Source: Pyropia yezoensis
Taxonomy: Eukaryota > Rhodophyta > Bangiophyceae > Bangiales > Bangiaceae
Reading direction: 5' to 3'
Assembly (NCBI GenBank): GCA_009829735.1
Contig: CM020619.1
Coordinates: 30,592,063 to 30,656,062, forward strand
Length of the DNA stretch: 64,000 nt
A program made the position numbers and the translations under genes. Positions 32,552 through 43,600 of this stretch are shown in pieces. The first letter of the stretch is position 1; each line of letters opens with the position of its first letter. The notes below the pieces were generated by a model. It was not told where the DNA came from. It did not search any database and saw only the letters and a program-made list of their open reading frames with translations.

Positions 32552-33782
32552 GCTTCAGGACAAGAAGAGAGGTCGAGCTCGCGAAGAAGATAGGTGGAGC
32601 GCGCGAGGGTTGAACGGGTGCACCCACCGATGGGGGAGGGGAAGCGTGCGCGGTAATGAGCCAAGGTGCAGGCAGTGACAAGACAGAAGAGGGCACATAA
32701 ATGTACAGAGGGAGACGAACGGACAAAATGGGGGCACATGGGTTTCACGAAGTCGACGACTCGACACCGCTCGACACCAGGGCACGCCTAAAATTTATTG
32801 TCTATTCTACTTCGAGGGAGGAGTTCTTCCTTTCAGGAAACACTCGCATAGATAGGGGGATGAAGGGATTCTATATTGGGGGCACATCGGCTTAATCTTC
32901 CTATGCAGCAAGCCCAGAAGTCGCCCTGCCCGAAGTCCAGCGCCAACCGGCTATCCGGCTCATCGCGGGAATTTTTTCCCGAGCGGGAGGATCTGACGGC
33001 ATAACTCGCGCAAAGAGGACTGGATTACCTAAACAAACGTTTACGTCATGTGGTTGGCGTAACAGCATGACTATCTATCAAACAAGTAACTATACATCAA
33101 ACAAGGAACTATCTATCATAACAAGTAACTATTATCGAAGACAAGTGAAACGCAGTTCTAAGCATGGAGCGCTAAAAGCATAACACACGAGAAGGGGAAG
33201 AGGTCCCCAGGTGTGCGGAGCGCCAGGAGGTAAGTGGGCGGGGAGGCGCGAGAGGACGGACATGGTGGGCGCCCGGCCCGTCCCACGGCCCCAGGCACCC
33301 CCCTCAAATGTGGTATTCAGGGGGAGGTGGCCACGGCGTGGCCGCGTCGCCCGCCACTGCTGGGCGCGCACCGCCTCGACAAGTACTCGGCCTGGAAGGC
33401 TCGGGAGCCCCCTGGTACGCCCTCGTCAGCTCGCGCCAAGTGGCGGCCCCCCCGCCCTCCCAACCTCTCTGAAAAGCCAGTGATACATTACACAGAAAAA
33501 CACGAGTAAGACAAAGCAAAACCCGAACGAAGGGGACCGGATTGCCCACGAGATGGATTGAGAGCGTATCTGCTGCGGGCTACGACAGAGGGAGGACGCA
33601 ATCAAAGAACCGGCGGGCCACCGGGCACGGTTCAACCAGCGCGTCAATGAAGTGGGTGTGCGCAGTGACCGTGTCCCGGCGCTTGTGGCTGAGGAAGGCC
33701 ACAATGCGCCCGTCGGGCGCGACGATGGCGTATGCCGCAGTTGCGACGCCGCCACGTGTTGAGTAGGGCGCAAAAGATGACC
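32552..33782. other. Intergenic, up to the hAT target site
   Basis: No recognised gene. A minus frame at 33580-33786 (containing GVATAAYAIVAPDGRIVAFL) is of ordinary composition but short and unassigned. The short AT-rich tandem array at 33064-33145 is listed separately. Confidence 0.4.
33064..33145 (+). repeat. Short tandem array, about 19-20 bp units
   Basis: ACAAGTAACTAT and ACAAGGAACTATCTATCA recur about four times with small changes. The array is AT-rich against a GC-rich background. Confidence 0.75.
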
Positions 33783-33790
33783 CCACTGGG
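33783..33790 (+). repeat. hAT target-site duplication, left copy
   Basis: CCACTGGG, identical to 39742-39749, directly outside the terminal CAGGG. Confidence 0.93.
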
Positions 33791-34485
33791 CAGGGATGGT
33801 ATATTTTCAGAAAGCATCGATCGTTACTAAAATTTTGCGATAATGATAAAAATTATCATTCGATAATTATCATCGCTCTGTTTGCCACGTGGGTAAGCGT
33901 TCGACACGTGGCGGACGCATCCACATGCGTCGCAGCCACGTGATGATGACCTGCGACCGCGACCGACGACGTACACGCACCGCAGGCGTACCAAGCGGCT
34001 AGCGCTGCGTCATTCTGCCGACTCGAAGGCTCTCGCTGCGCCTCCCACGAGGTTTTCCGTCATACCGTGGCGCAACGTACGACGGGGGAGTTCCCTCCAA
34101 GCGAGTGGGGGGTGGGGTACGCTCTAGCAAGACCGAGAAGGCTCTGGAATGGAGCGGACAGCACCCTCGGTCACCCTGTCACGTAAACCGGGCGGTGTCC
34201 TGAGAGCAGTCGCCGTGCAACGAGAACTGTTAGATAGGGCACACGTCACAAAGCGCCGACCATGCCCGCCGCAATCACGTTTCTATTTATTAATAGATAC
34301 CGAGAACGTTTCAAACCGTCAGGAGCCCACCGGAGAACAAGCGGCGGACACCCAGGCCGACCGCTGCACGCATACACGGCGACTTCGGCCCATCTACACG
34401 TGGACCGGCTGGCACTAGGACTACCGTTCTGCGTTGCGGCCATCCAGGTTGGGCGTAGACTCGTGGAGAGTGAGAACTTGAAGCA

Positions 34486-36342
34486 ATGGGCGCGCCTCGA
34501 GACCTGGTGTGGTCCTACGTGACGCCTGGGAGCAAGCCCAAGTTTCTCAAGTGCACTTTCTGCGACAAGGAGATGTACGGCAACCCTACGATCATAAAAA
34601 AACGCATGCTGTCAGAGAGCTGCACGCCGCCACCTGACGTTCGCGTCATGATCAAGCGCGCCACCGATAGAAAGCGCCCGCGTGAGTCAGTCAGCTCACA
34701 GGAGGCATCGGCCGGCGCGGGCTGTGGCGCCGCTACGGCGTCGAAGAGGCCATCTCTCGGGAGTGGCGCTGCCATGTCTAGTACTGCTGGGAACACCATG
34801 GCGAACTATGTGCGTACTTTCACATTCAAGGAATCTCGTGCGCTGGACGTGAAGTGCGCAAGGTGGGTCTATCGCCGCTCTCTGCCGCTCAGCGTCACCT
34901 CGTCACCAGAGCTCATCAGCTTCTGTCGAGCTTTGAACCCAGCCTACACGCCCCCATCGCGCTTCTCCCTCGCTGACCACCTTTCGAAGGGCGAGTTCAT
35001 GGCGCAGTCACGAGTGGTCAACCTGTTTGTGAATCGAGCGATGCGGGACGGCGACTTGGTTGTGATTGGAGACGGATGGTCTGATCGTCTGCGGAACAGC
35101 ATCTACAACTACGTTGTGTTCACGCCGGAGGCGCTGTACATGGAGACCAAGGTGTGGGGCGAGAGCAGGCTCTCGGCGGAGAACACGGCGGAATTCTTTG
35201 CCACTCGAATCGAGGCACTTGAAGCTCGCAACGTCGTCGCGTTTGCATCCGACACTGAGAACAGGATGAAGGCGGTGTGGGACCTGCTTGAGGCTCGCTT
35301 CCCGTGGATCCTGACTATCCCCTGCTCGGACCACTGCTTCGACCTTCTCGTTGCCGACATTGCCAAGCACCCTGACGTGGCGGGCATCCTTTCTTTCTGC
35401 AACAGCATGACGCAATACTTCAAGAACCACTCGTTCCCCAAGGCTGTAATGGAACGGTGCCAGATGAGCGAGTATAAGCAAATCATCCAGCTGCAGCGAC
35501 CCGGAGATACCCGGTGGAAGTCCCAACAAACAGCGGCGGCCGTTTTCCTCAAGGCGCAGGGAGCTATGGAGAAAGCGGTGGTCGACGCTACCTTCAAGCG
35601 CGAGTGCGTACAATCCAGGAGCTCCGAGCAGCCCAAGGCTGCTTTGGATGCGGCACTCGCCGTAAAGGATGAACGTAACTGGGAGCAGCTCAAGATGGTT
35701 GTAGAACTACTGGAGCCGCTGGCGATGTCGTTAGATAACGTGCAGAGCGACGGACGTGGACTGGCCATGGTGCACTCTGCCTTCTTGCGGCTGCACGCAC
35801 ATTTTGCGTCGTTCTCCTATCCGTCGGCTGCCGGTCGCTCGCTCCTGCGACAGCACGTCCTTAAGTGCGTCGTCCACCGTCAGCACTACACTCTTCGGCC
35901 GATGCACACACTCGCATACCTGCTCGACCCCCGCTACATTGACATGCCTGATCAGCCCGATAGCGCCGAGCTGGCACGGGGTCTTGGCCTTCTACGGAGC
36001 ATGGCCAGCGCCCATAACATCAAGCTAGCGCTAGCAGCTCACAAGTGCAGCCACGAGGACGAACTTCCCGGCGACTACGAGAAGCCAACAGAGGACAACG
36101 TTATGGGGGAGTACACAAGCTACAAGGCGCAGATGGGCGGCAACTTTATACTTCCGGAAGTTTGGACGAAGGACACGACTAAGGACTCTCTGGCTTGGCG
36201 GAAACTTTGGGGCACCTCCCTCCCGCATCTTCAGGCTGTCGCTATAAAAGTCATGAAGATGCCTGTGGGCTTCGCTGCTGGGAAGCGGTCCTTCTCCAAC
36301 GCCGCCAACATCCAGACGAAGCTGCGGACGCGGCTGTCGTAA
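34486..36342 (+). CDS. hAT transposase (BED finger, DUF659), one premature stop
   Basis: The 618-residue open part starts MGAPRDLVWSYVTPG. An N-terminal BED-type region has CTFCDKEM near residue 24, with the usual W-aromatic start (WSYV). A DUF659-type catalytic core follows: VVIGDGWSDRLRNSIYNYVV (about 187-206, first Asp), FASDTENRMKAVWDLL (second Asp) and IPCSDHCFDLLVADIAKHP. TRWKSQQTA and LAYLLDPRYIDM follow in the usual order. The hATC dimerisation motif begins MPVGFAAGKRSFSNAANIQT then TKLRTRLS, and a TAA at 36340-36342 interrupts it. The same frame continues MLLYIYYNARVLPE to a final stop at 36621, giving 712 codons in all. So a single change appears to truncate an otherwise whole gene, unless the stop is spliced out or read through. 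The composition is balanced, unlike the cargo behind it. Confidence 0.95.
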   Translation: MGAPRDLVWSYVTPGSKPKFLKCTFCDKEMYGNPTIIKKRMLSESCTPPPDVRVMIKRATDRKRPRESVSSQEASAGAGCGAATASKRPSLGSGAAMSSTAGNTMANYVRTFTFKESRALDVKCARWVYRRSLPLSVTSSPELISFCRALNPAYTPPSRFSLADHLSKGEFMAQSRVVNLFVNRAMRDGDLVVIGDGWSDRLRNSIYNYVVFTPEALYMETKVWGESRLSAENTAEFFATRIEALEARNVVAFASDTENRMKAVWDLLEARFPWILTIPCSDHCFDLLVADIAKHPDVAGILSFCNSMTQYFKNHSFPKAVMERCQMSEYKQIIQLQRPGDTRWKSQQTAAAVFLKAQGAMEKAVVDATFKRECVQSRSSEQPKAALDAALAVKDERNWEQLKMVVELLEPLAMSLDNVQSDGRGLAMVHSAFLRLHAHFASFSYPSAAGRSLLRQHVLKCVVHRQHYTLRPMHTLAYLLDPRYIDMPDQPDSAELARGLGLLRSMASAHNIKLALAAHKCSHEDELPGDYEKPTEDNVMGEYTSYKAQMGGNFILPEVWTKDTTKDSLAWRKLWGTSLPHLQAVAIKVMKMPVGFAAGKRSFSNAANIQTKLRTRLS

Positions 36343-36639
36343 TCGCAGCTGTGCATGCTGCTTTACATATACTACAACGCTCGCGTGCTGCCGGAGATCA
36401 TGGACGTCACACCAGACGACGTGGCCAAAGATGCTTGTGTTGGGTCTGACACGGCACAACTGGACGGCGTGGACGACTGTGATGGGGAGGAGGAAGCTGT
36501 GGACCTCGGGACGGCTGGCGACGTCTTCCTGGCTAACTTGGACACAGATGAGCCTGTCGCGCTAGGGGACACCGGCGACGACGGCAGCCCTCTCCACCCC
36601 ACCCAACTTTCCGCCTCGTAGTCAGACAGCAATAGAAAT

Positions 36640-39600
36640 AGGTCCGATGGTGCGCCGTTTACTCACTCCGTCTCTACAGTGATGTCGGTACCGCAAAACA
36701 ATGAAGCCCGGAGATACTGTGTCCATTAGCACACGAGTTGCAGCCCGCCAGACACCAGCCGGTAGAGAGAAGGTGAGGGCGCCGCCGCTACCGCCACCGC
36801 CGATGCGGCCATCCTCACCGCCGCTGCCTCTCGACCCATCGACTGGCTCGCCTGTCTGCGCGCCCGGCAAGAAGAGCCCCACGAGAGACGAATTCCGCAG
36901 TTCCAGCCTCGCGCTGCCGTCGCCGACGGGGAGTGTGCGGGAGTACACCGACGGGGCAGCTGGTGGGGGCGGCGTCACCCAAAGGCTGAAGGTGGCAGCG
37001 CGGACGACACGGCCGTCGCCCGGGTTGCGGCTGTTGGTCGTGCGTTGCCGAGCGCGAGGCGCGGCGCGGGGGCAGCGGGGGAGCTGATAAGCGCCCGGCG
37101 ACTGGGGGAGCCCGAGGCACCTGGCGCCAGGTCCACGGGGGAGCTAGCTGGAGCGCGCCAGCGGGGAGCCACTGGTGGCAGCGGCGCCCAGAGTCTAAAC
37201 TGCAGGGCAGCGGCGCACGGGTGGAGGGGCGCGGCGGGGACCTGGGTTGGGTGTGATGCAGCTGTGTGGCGGTGACCGCGGGGGGCGTAGCATCGGATCA
37301 GCTGGGGAGCCGGATGTCGGGGGTCTAGTCAGGTGAGGTACAGGCGGCGCAGGGGAGTGGCGCGCGGGTCTGCTTGGGGGAGCGCCCGTCCCGGGCGCAT
37401 TTGGACAGGCGGACCGGCGGCGGAACCCTCCGCTTACGGCCCCCACTACCGCCCCCACTGCCGCCGCCGCCGCCCCAGACGCCGCCGCCCTCGCCGCCGT
37501 CGTCTTTGCTACCGCACCCAACACCGCCCAGCCGGCAGTCCGCCATCGCGCTGGCTACGATGGATAACTCCGCGGGGAGCAGCGGCGGCTCCGCCCGCAC
37601 GCCGCGCCCGCCGCCGCCGCCGCCCATGCTCCACGGGCGGCCTTTGGCGGCGCCGCCGCACCCACCTCCACCGCCTCTGCCGCCACCGCCGCCCCGCACC
37701 GAGGCGAGCTGCCAAAAGGCACTGTCGACCGCAATCACCCCGCACCCCCCCCCGCCCTTGGCCGTTGTCGTTGTGTGCATGCTGCGGGTGCCGATCGCGT
37801 AGGCGCCGCCCACCCGCAGCGGCGAGTAGGTGGTGGCAGTCCACGAGGGTGCACCGGTGGCGGTAGCCCACAGAGGCAAGCAGCCATCGCCGCTGCTGCC
37901 GCCGCCACTGCCGCCGCCGCCGCTGCGAACGCCAGCGCCACCGCCGCCGCCGCTTTCTCCGCTGCCGCTGCGACCCGACGGCATCCCGCGGCGCCGCGAT
38001 GGGGCGGCGCCGCCGCCGCCAACGGCCCCGCCCCTGTGGCTGTTGGAGCCGGCAACCGCCCCATCGGCGCCGGGAAGAGCGTCAGAAGCGACAGCTGCGC
38101 GAGTGGTCGCCCCGCCGACGGTGGCCGACAGGGAGCGGTCGGCGGTCTCTCCGTATATGATGGCCAGCAACGGGCTCTCGCCGGCGCTGTGGAGGCTAGC
38201 CGATACGACGCGCTCCGGCCGCGCACGCGGTGGGGGCTGGCTCCTTTTGCGGGGGGGGAGGTCAGGTATGGGCGGCTCGCCGCGCTCCGGCCGCGCACGC
38301 GGTGGGGGCTGGCTCCTTTTGCGGGGGGGGAGGTCAGGCATGGGCGGCTCGCCGTCTCACTCTTATTTCCCCGTGGCACGCGCAGCGGCAGCGGAAGCGG
38401 CACCGCCGCTGCCGCTGCCGCTGCGGGCGCCAGCAGCAGTATCCCCCCCCCGGGCCGGCCGCCCAGCCGCAGCCGGTGGTAGTAGGCCTCCCGCGCCCGC
38501 CGCAACGTGTACATGCTGTACTTTCTCGCAAGCGCAATCCCACCCCGCCGGCCGGCCGCTGCGCCGCCGCCCGCCGCGCGGCCGAACGTGAGGAACCACA
38601 GGATGACGGCGCCGTCCGCGTCCGAGCTGCCAAGGCCGTGCAGTTGGTCGGCCGGCGCCGAGGCCATCACCTCCACGTCCACCACCGGCGCGGCGTGGCC
38701 GGTAAGCGTCGCCGCGTCGGTGACGCTCCGCCCCTTCCCCCCCCCCTCCACGCGCACCGCCGCCGCCGCAGGCCGCCGGCCCCGCGCCGTCAGTCCAACC
38801 CAGCTGCAGCTCCCGCCCCGTCACGTACAAGGTCAGCCCAGTGCCGGCGCTCACCGGGTACCGCCGCGCGGTCGGCGACCGGCCGACGACGGGGATAAGG
38901 AGCGCGTGGACGGCCGCGACCGTTGGCCGGCCGGGAAAGGGAGCGCCGACGCGGTGAGCGTCCGCAGCCGGGGGACAGGGGGGGTCGTCGCGGCCGCTGC
39001 CGCTGCCGGGGGGGGGGGGGCCGGGGGGAGGGCGGGAGCACCGCCACCTCGGCAAGAACCATTTCCCCCGCGATGGACGTGCCAAGGGAAGCAATTGGGC
39101 GGGGAGGGTGGACAGAGGAGAGAGTGGTGAGTGGATGGATGGGGCGGAGGGTGAGGCGATGAGCGGTGGCCAGTGCTGGGGCAGACGGACGGCGCCGGGG
39201 ACGGAGGCGTGGCGGCAGCGGCGGCGCTCGTGTCGAGCGCCGACGCCGCCGCCGCCCCATCGCCGCCGCCCCCTTGCTAGCCACACGCACAGCAGCGACG
39301 GCGGGACACCGTCACGGCGGCAGCGGCACGGAGACCGCCGCGGCCGCCGCCCCCGCCGCGCGCCGGCGTGGCCGTGCGACGCCAGCACGCGCGCGGCACG
39401 GCGGCATCGGCGGCGGCGGCGGCGGGTGGGGTGGCGATGAGGGCGGCGCTCTGCCCTCCCCCGTCGCTGCGCCGCATGACGGCGGCGGCGACGTTGGCGG
39501 CAACAAGGTCGTTGCCCCCCCGCCCACCACAACTGCGGCTGTCCCTTCGACCGCCGCAGCCACTGCCACCGCAACCGCCGCCGCCACCGCACTGTGTGGA
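36640..39600 (-). pseudogene. Host-like GC-rich cargo inside the hAT element, including a WD40-like fragment
   Basis: Minus-strand reading gives host-style peptides in shifting frames. At about 38860-38800 there is VSAGTGLTLYVTGRELQLGW. At about 38730-38580 there are TLTGHAAPVVDVEVM and SSDADGAVILWFLTFG, a WD40-type GH...WxL blade. The order and spacing loosely resemble the N-terminal propeller of EDC4/Varicose decapping scaffolds (inference). Farther on are SPLLAIIYGETADRSLSATV (~38160) and GVIAVDSAFWQLASVRG (~37720). Frames change between segments and no start or stop fits a whole gene, so I treat it as captured gene fragments. A separate minus frame (36622-36978, containing ALTFSLPAGVWRAATRVLMD) may be a second fragment. 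Confidence 0.5.
38211..38354. repeat. 72-bp perfect-period tandem duplication
   Basis: Two adjacent 72-bp copies (38211-38282 and 38283-38354) differ at about one base (TATGG versus CATGG). 72 bp is 24 codons, so any frame is preserved. It lies in the hAT cargo. Confidence 0.95.
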
Positions 39601-39741
39601 GCTCGAGCAGTGACATTGTCTCACACGTGGAGACACGTGGGATGGTGGCTGATAATGATCGTCGTGGGTCCCCTCGATCGTTTCTTTTCGTTATAATTTA
39701 CTCGATAGTTTTGAAACTATAACTATCGTCTTTCGACCCTG

Positions 39742-39749
39742 CCACTGGG
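39742..39749 (+). repeat. hAT target-site duplication, right copy
   Basis: CCACTGGG, identical to 33783-33790. Confidence 0.93.
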
Positions 39750-39794
39750 GCGAGGATGCAGAGGTTGGTGCACGCCGCGACCAGTATGGCGTTA

Positions 39795-39913
39795 TTGTGC
39801 GTCCCGTAAAAAGTGGACGTGCACGGGTCGTGCAGTGTGGGTTTGATTGGTCCAGTGGACGATATTTGACATGATCACGACACGAGCCCGTCCACTTTTT
39901 ACAGGACGCACTA
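39795..39913. mobile_element. 119-bp palindromic MITE, copy 2, TA target duplication
   Basis: Same length, termini and interior as 10208-10326, with a handful of base differences. TA flanks at 39793-39794 and 39914-39915. It lies 53 bp outside the hAT element's right end. Confidence 0.92.
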
Positions 39914-40689
39914 TATGAGCCCTTGGGACCGCTAGAGCCCGGGAGACTGACTTTGGACCCGGCTTGCAGCGTTACGTGGAACCACGCGCTAGCGGAGGAT
40001 CCCTGCATTGGTGGCCCGGGGCAATGGCGACACGCCCGGTGCCCTGCTTGGTCACCTGTAGCGGTGGACTTGCCCGGTTGGGGGCATTCTGACTTTTCGG
40101 TTATTTGTTTGATTTTTTATTGTTTTCCTTGCGTGATTTCGTGTCTTGCCAGTTCTTCCCACTGGGTTTTTATTTGGGGACTGACATCTGTGTGTGGTGG
40201 GATTTCGCTTTCTTTTCGTGTATTGGCCTGGTGAGCGGCCGGTGCGTTGCTGGCACTTGGTCCGCTTGGGGCGTTCTCTGGGGGCCCCGCTCAGGGCCCC
40301 TGGAGGGGCCAGGGGGGGAGGTTCTTGAGGGGTGCTCCGGGGTTCTCCCCGGGGCCATCTGGTAAAATCAACAGTACTTTGGGTTCCTTCTCCATCGGGC
40401 TTTTTTCCTGTTTACCTTTGCCTCGTACCGTGGCTGGTGAGTGGACCAGAAAGGGCTCTTACCTGTTCCTTCCTGGACTCCGGACTGTGGTATCTGTGTG
40501 TGTGGTTGTGGTTTCTGTGTACGGAAATCTGGGTCCCATTACGCTACATTTATGGTGGAGCAGCAGGGGAGGGCTTTACTATTCTCCCGTATCGGGAGAG
40601 CCCTTTCCTTTCTCTGTGGCGTTTGGCTCTTTGGTTCCCTTTGCTGGTGACGAGATCGTTTGGTTCCGGTCGAGCGCCGTACGGCCAAC

Positions 40690-43600
40690 ATGACGGACCT
40701 TGTCCCTTCGGGTGGTCGGGGCCGTGGTGCGCCGTCGGACGTTTCGATGGTTACTCCCGCTCGCCGTGGCCGCGGCGGTCCCTCTCGTCCGTGGAGCCGT
40801 GGCGGAGGCGGGCAGACAGGGATTCCTCGTCAGGGGACGGCGCCCCCGGGTGGGATCCGGGCTAAAATGGGTCAGGATTCACGCAGGGACACGGGTTCCG
40901 AGTCAGGGACCTGAGTTCCACCTTTGGCTACTGTTACTGGGTCCCCGGACAATTTGACCACACTGGAAACGTTTCGAGATGAGATTTTGGCAACTGTCTC
41001 CCTGGCCCTGAGCCAGAGTCCTGCTGGCCAGGGTGGGTCCCGTGATACCAGTCGTTCCGATCGTTCTCGTTCCCGCCGTCGTCGGCGTCGTCACCATTCG
41101 AGTGGCTCCTCTTCCTCTTCTTCCTCTCGTACCACATTTGCATCCGTCTTTGACGAGGAGGACCTGGAACCCATCGGAACCCACGACCCGAGCCCCAAGT
41201 GATCAAGTGTTCCGATGATCGTTTTGCTCGGGTCCTGGACTATCGTACGTACCGCCTACAGAACAAAACGTCGACCTGTGGAACGCGAGAAGCACGCAAG
41301 ATGGGACGAGCTGCTCGTCACATGAAACACTCTTTTGCTGGGTACCCTAAGTTTTCTGGGGAAGAGGCCCTCAAGGTGTTTACGTGGCTCCGCAAACCGG
41401 TGAAGGCATGTAACGATAATGCGGTTTGCGAGAGCATGGCCCTGTACGCGATGCCTCAGTTCCTGTCTGGGGACAAGGAACTGCGGTACACTCGGGCCCT
41501 TCCGGACTCCTCAAGCGCGTCAGGTGGCGCTTTGGTCACCAGTTACCCCGAGGCTGTTAACTGGTTCCTTGAAACGTACGCTGAACCCCATGCGTTGGCA
41601 CTGGCGCAGGACAAGTTCAGTCGGCCCGCCAAGGAACCGGATGAGGGGATCGAGGCCTTTTGCGGTACGCTTACGGTGTCTGACGGAACTGCGCGGGAAC
41701 ATCCACACCCAAGGTACCATGAAGCAGCAGCTGATTCAAGGGCTCCCCGAGTACGTACGTACAGACACAATCGTCTACAATATCCCTGAGCGTACGTACC
41801 AGCTGCTGGTAACGCTTACTGCGGGCAAGAGCAAGGCGGCTACCGAGGTCATCAAGATGGCCCGAGGGTCCTCCGTGACCAAGGCTGGCCGCTCTGGAAC
41901 CGTCCGCAGACCCACTGAACCAAGGCCCACTCGGTCCTTGGACTCGTCCCCGTCGATGGCTGTTCATCATATGGGCCCCTCCACGATCCTTAAGGGGCCC
42001 CTCGAGAAGGATACTGATAAGAAAGGGTCGGGCCAAGTTTTTGAGTTCAAGGGGCCCACGCTTCAGTTCGTGGGAGTACGTACCATGGACAGCCGGCGCC
42101 CGTACCGTTGTTCCCTTTATTGCGAACCGGGTCATATGGCCCATCAATGTTCCAGAGGCCCAGGCGGAAAGCGGTTCTCCAGGCCCGGGACTCGTTCCTT
42201 GCGGCCACTCGTGGACGGAGTCAGAGTACCGAGGTAAAGCCGAACGCGGACCGCCAGTTCCATCTTCAGATCCGGGTTACTATGGTTCAATCCCTTTGTG
42301 AAAGGATTGACCTGTCGGATGACGAGGCGGACCAAGGGTACCATGTGAACGACGGTTCCCAGGAGCCGAGACCCTCGGAGAAAGAGTAACGGGGGGCGGA
42401 TCGAAGCGGTTCCCTCCCCATCGCCGGGATTGTACCTGCTCGCTTGCAACTGCGTTTGGGTTCTCCAAGATCTCTAAGGGCCCCGTTATACCTGTGCGTT
42501 CTGAGTCGCCTATTACTTTGACCACCCCTTGTTCCTGTTTACCCTCTCTGGCACGACTATCCAAGTCTGGGCTCCGATGTCGGATGGGGATGAAGAAGCC
42601 CTATGTGTTCAAGCGTACCATGCTTGTACTTCTTAAGAGAAACTTTGCGTCGAATGCTTTGGTTCGACTGGACAGGGAGGAACCCAAGGACACCACTGCT
42701 ATCCTGGACACTGGTGCTGGGCCAAGCGTGATACGCGAGGACATCCTCCCTGACGGATGGCAACAACTGGCTTCAAGGGCCCCCAAGTCGACGCATGCAT
42801 GTGATGCCTCGGGTCAGTTGTTACGAGTTTGTGGGATCGTGGAACTATCGGTTTTTGTGAAAGAGAAGCCGATGGAGTTCGAGTTCCTCTTGGTCAGGGC
42901 TCTCTAGATACCGTTGATCCTCGCAGTGGACTTTCAGAAGGAACACGTTAAGGCGCTCTACCATGGAACCGAGTCTGTGCTTTGGAACCTGGGCTTCCTG
43001 ACGTACGCCAAGAGGACGTGGGACGGGAAGACCCAGCACGCTTTTCCTGTGAAGATTAATCACGTACGCCAAGATCCTTCTGCCCTGTACCTCTCCAAGG
43101 GTGTAACTTTGGTACCCCGGTCCCTCCGAGCGGTCTACGTCAAATGCGGAACGAATGGATGTTGTTTACTTATGAACGGCCGCACAAGATGGCTGAGAAA
43201 GGGCTCCGTCTGCATAACACCCTGGCTAACGGACGGACCCGTCGGGACCTCCGGATCCACATCGTGAACATCTCGAACCGGGCGGTCAACTTGCCCAAGA
43301 ACTTTGCCGTAGGCCTCGCTATCCCGTACGACGGGCCCGTGCACGAGGACCCCACTGATTACTTGCCGGGCCCTACTGAGGGGGCCAATCCTATCGTTAC
43401 GGTGGGAACCGAGCAAGGGAACACGTCGGGCCAAGCGCCGTCATCGGCGGGCCAGTCCCCTGAGGGCCCCGATGGAACCACGGTACCCGAGCCGAATACG
43501 AAGGGCAAGACGTCAGACGGAGCCCCGGTCAAGATGCCCAAGGTAGCGTACGAGTTGATCCCGCCTGAACTTCACCAGGCTGTATGTGAACTTTTGGAAC

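Larger units (their letters stand above)
33791..39741 (+). mobile_element. Complete-looking hAT transposon (5.95 kb) with GC-rich cargo
   Basis: Both ends start CAGGG reading inward, and a perfect 8-bp duplication CCACTGGG flanks them, as expected for hAT elements. Subterminal features are shared. CACGTG occurs three times inside the left end (33886, 33905, 33937) and twice inside the right end (39624, 39634). GATAATGAT and AT-rich palindromes lie near both termini. The transposase gene occupies 34486-36621. The remaining ~3 kb (36640-39600) is very GC-rich, unlike the transposase, and looks like captured host sequence. Terminal inverted repeats beyond CAGGG are poorly matched. Confidence 0.92.

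Noticed and set aside
40690-40914. RGG-box RNA-binding host protein (MTDLVPSGGRGRG)
   Set aside because: Position directly before Ty3 capsid, protease and RT sequence marks it as the element's gag leader.
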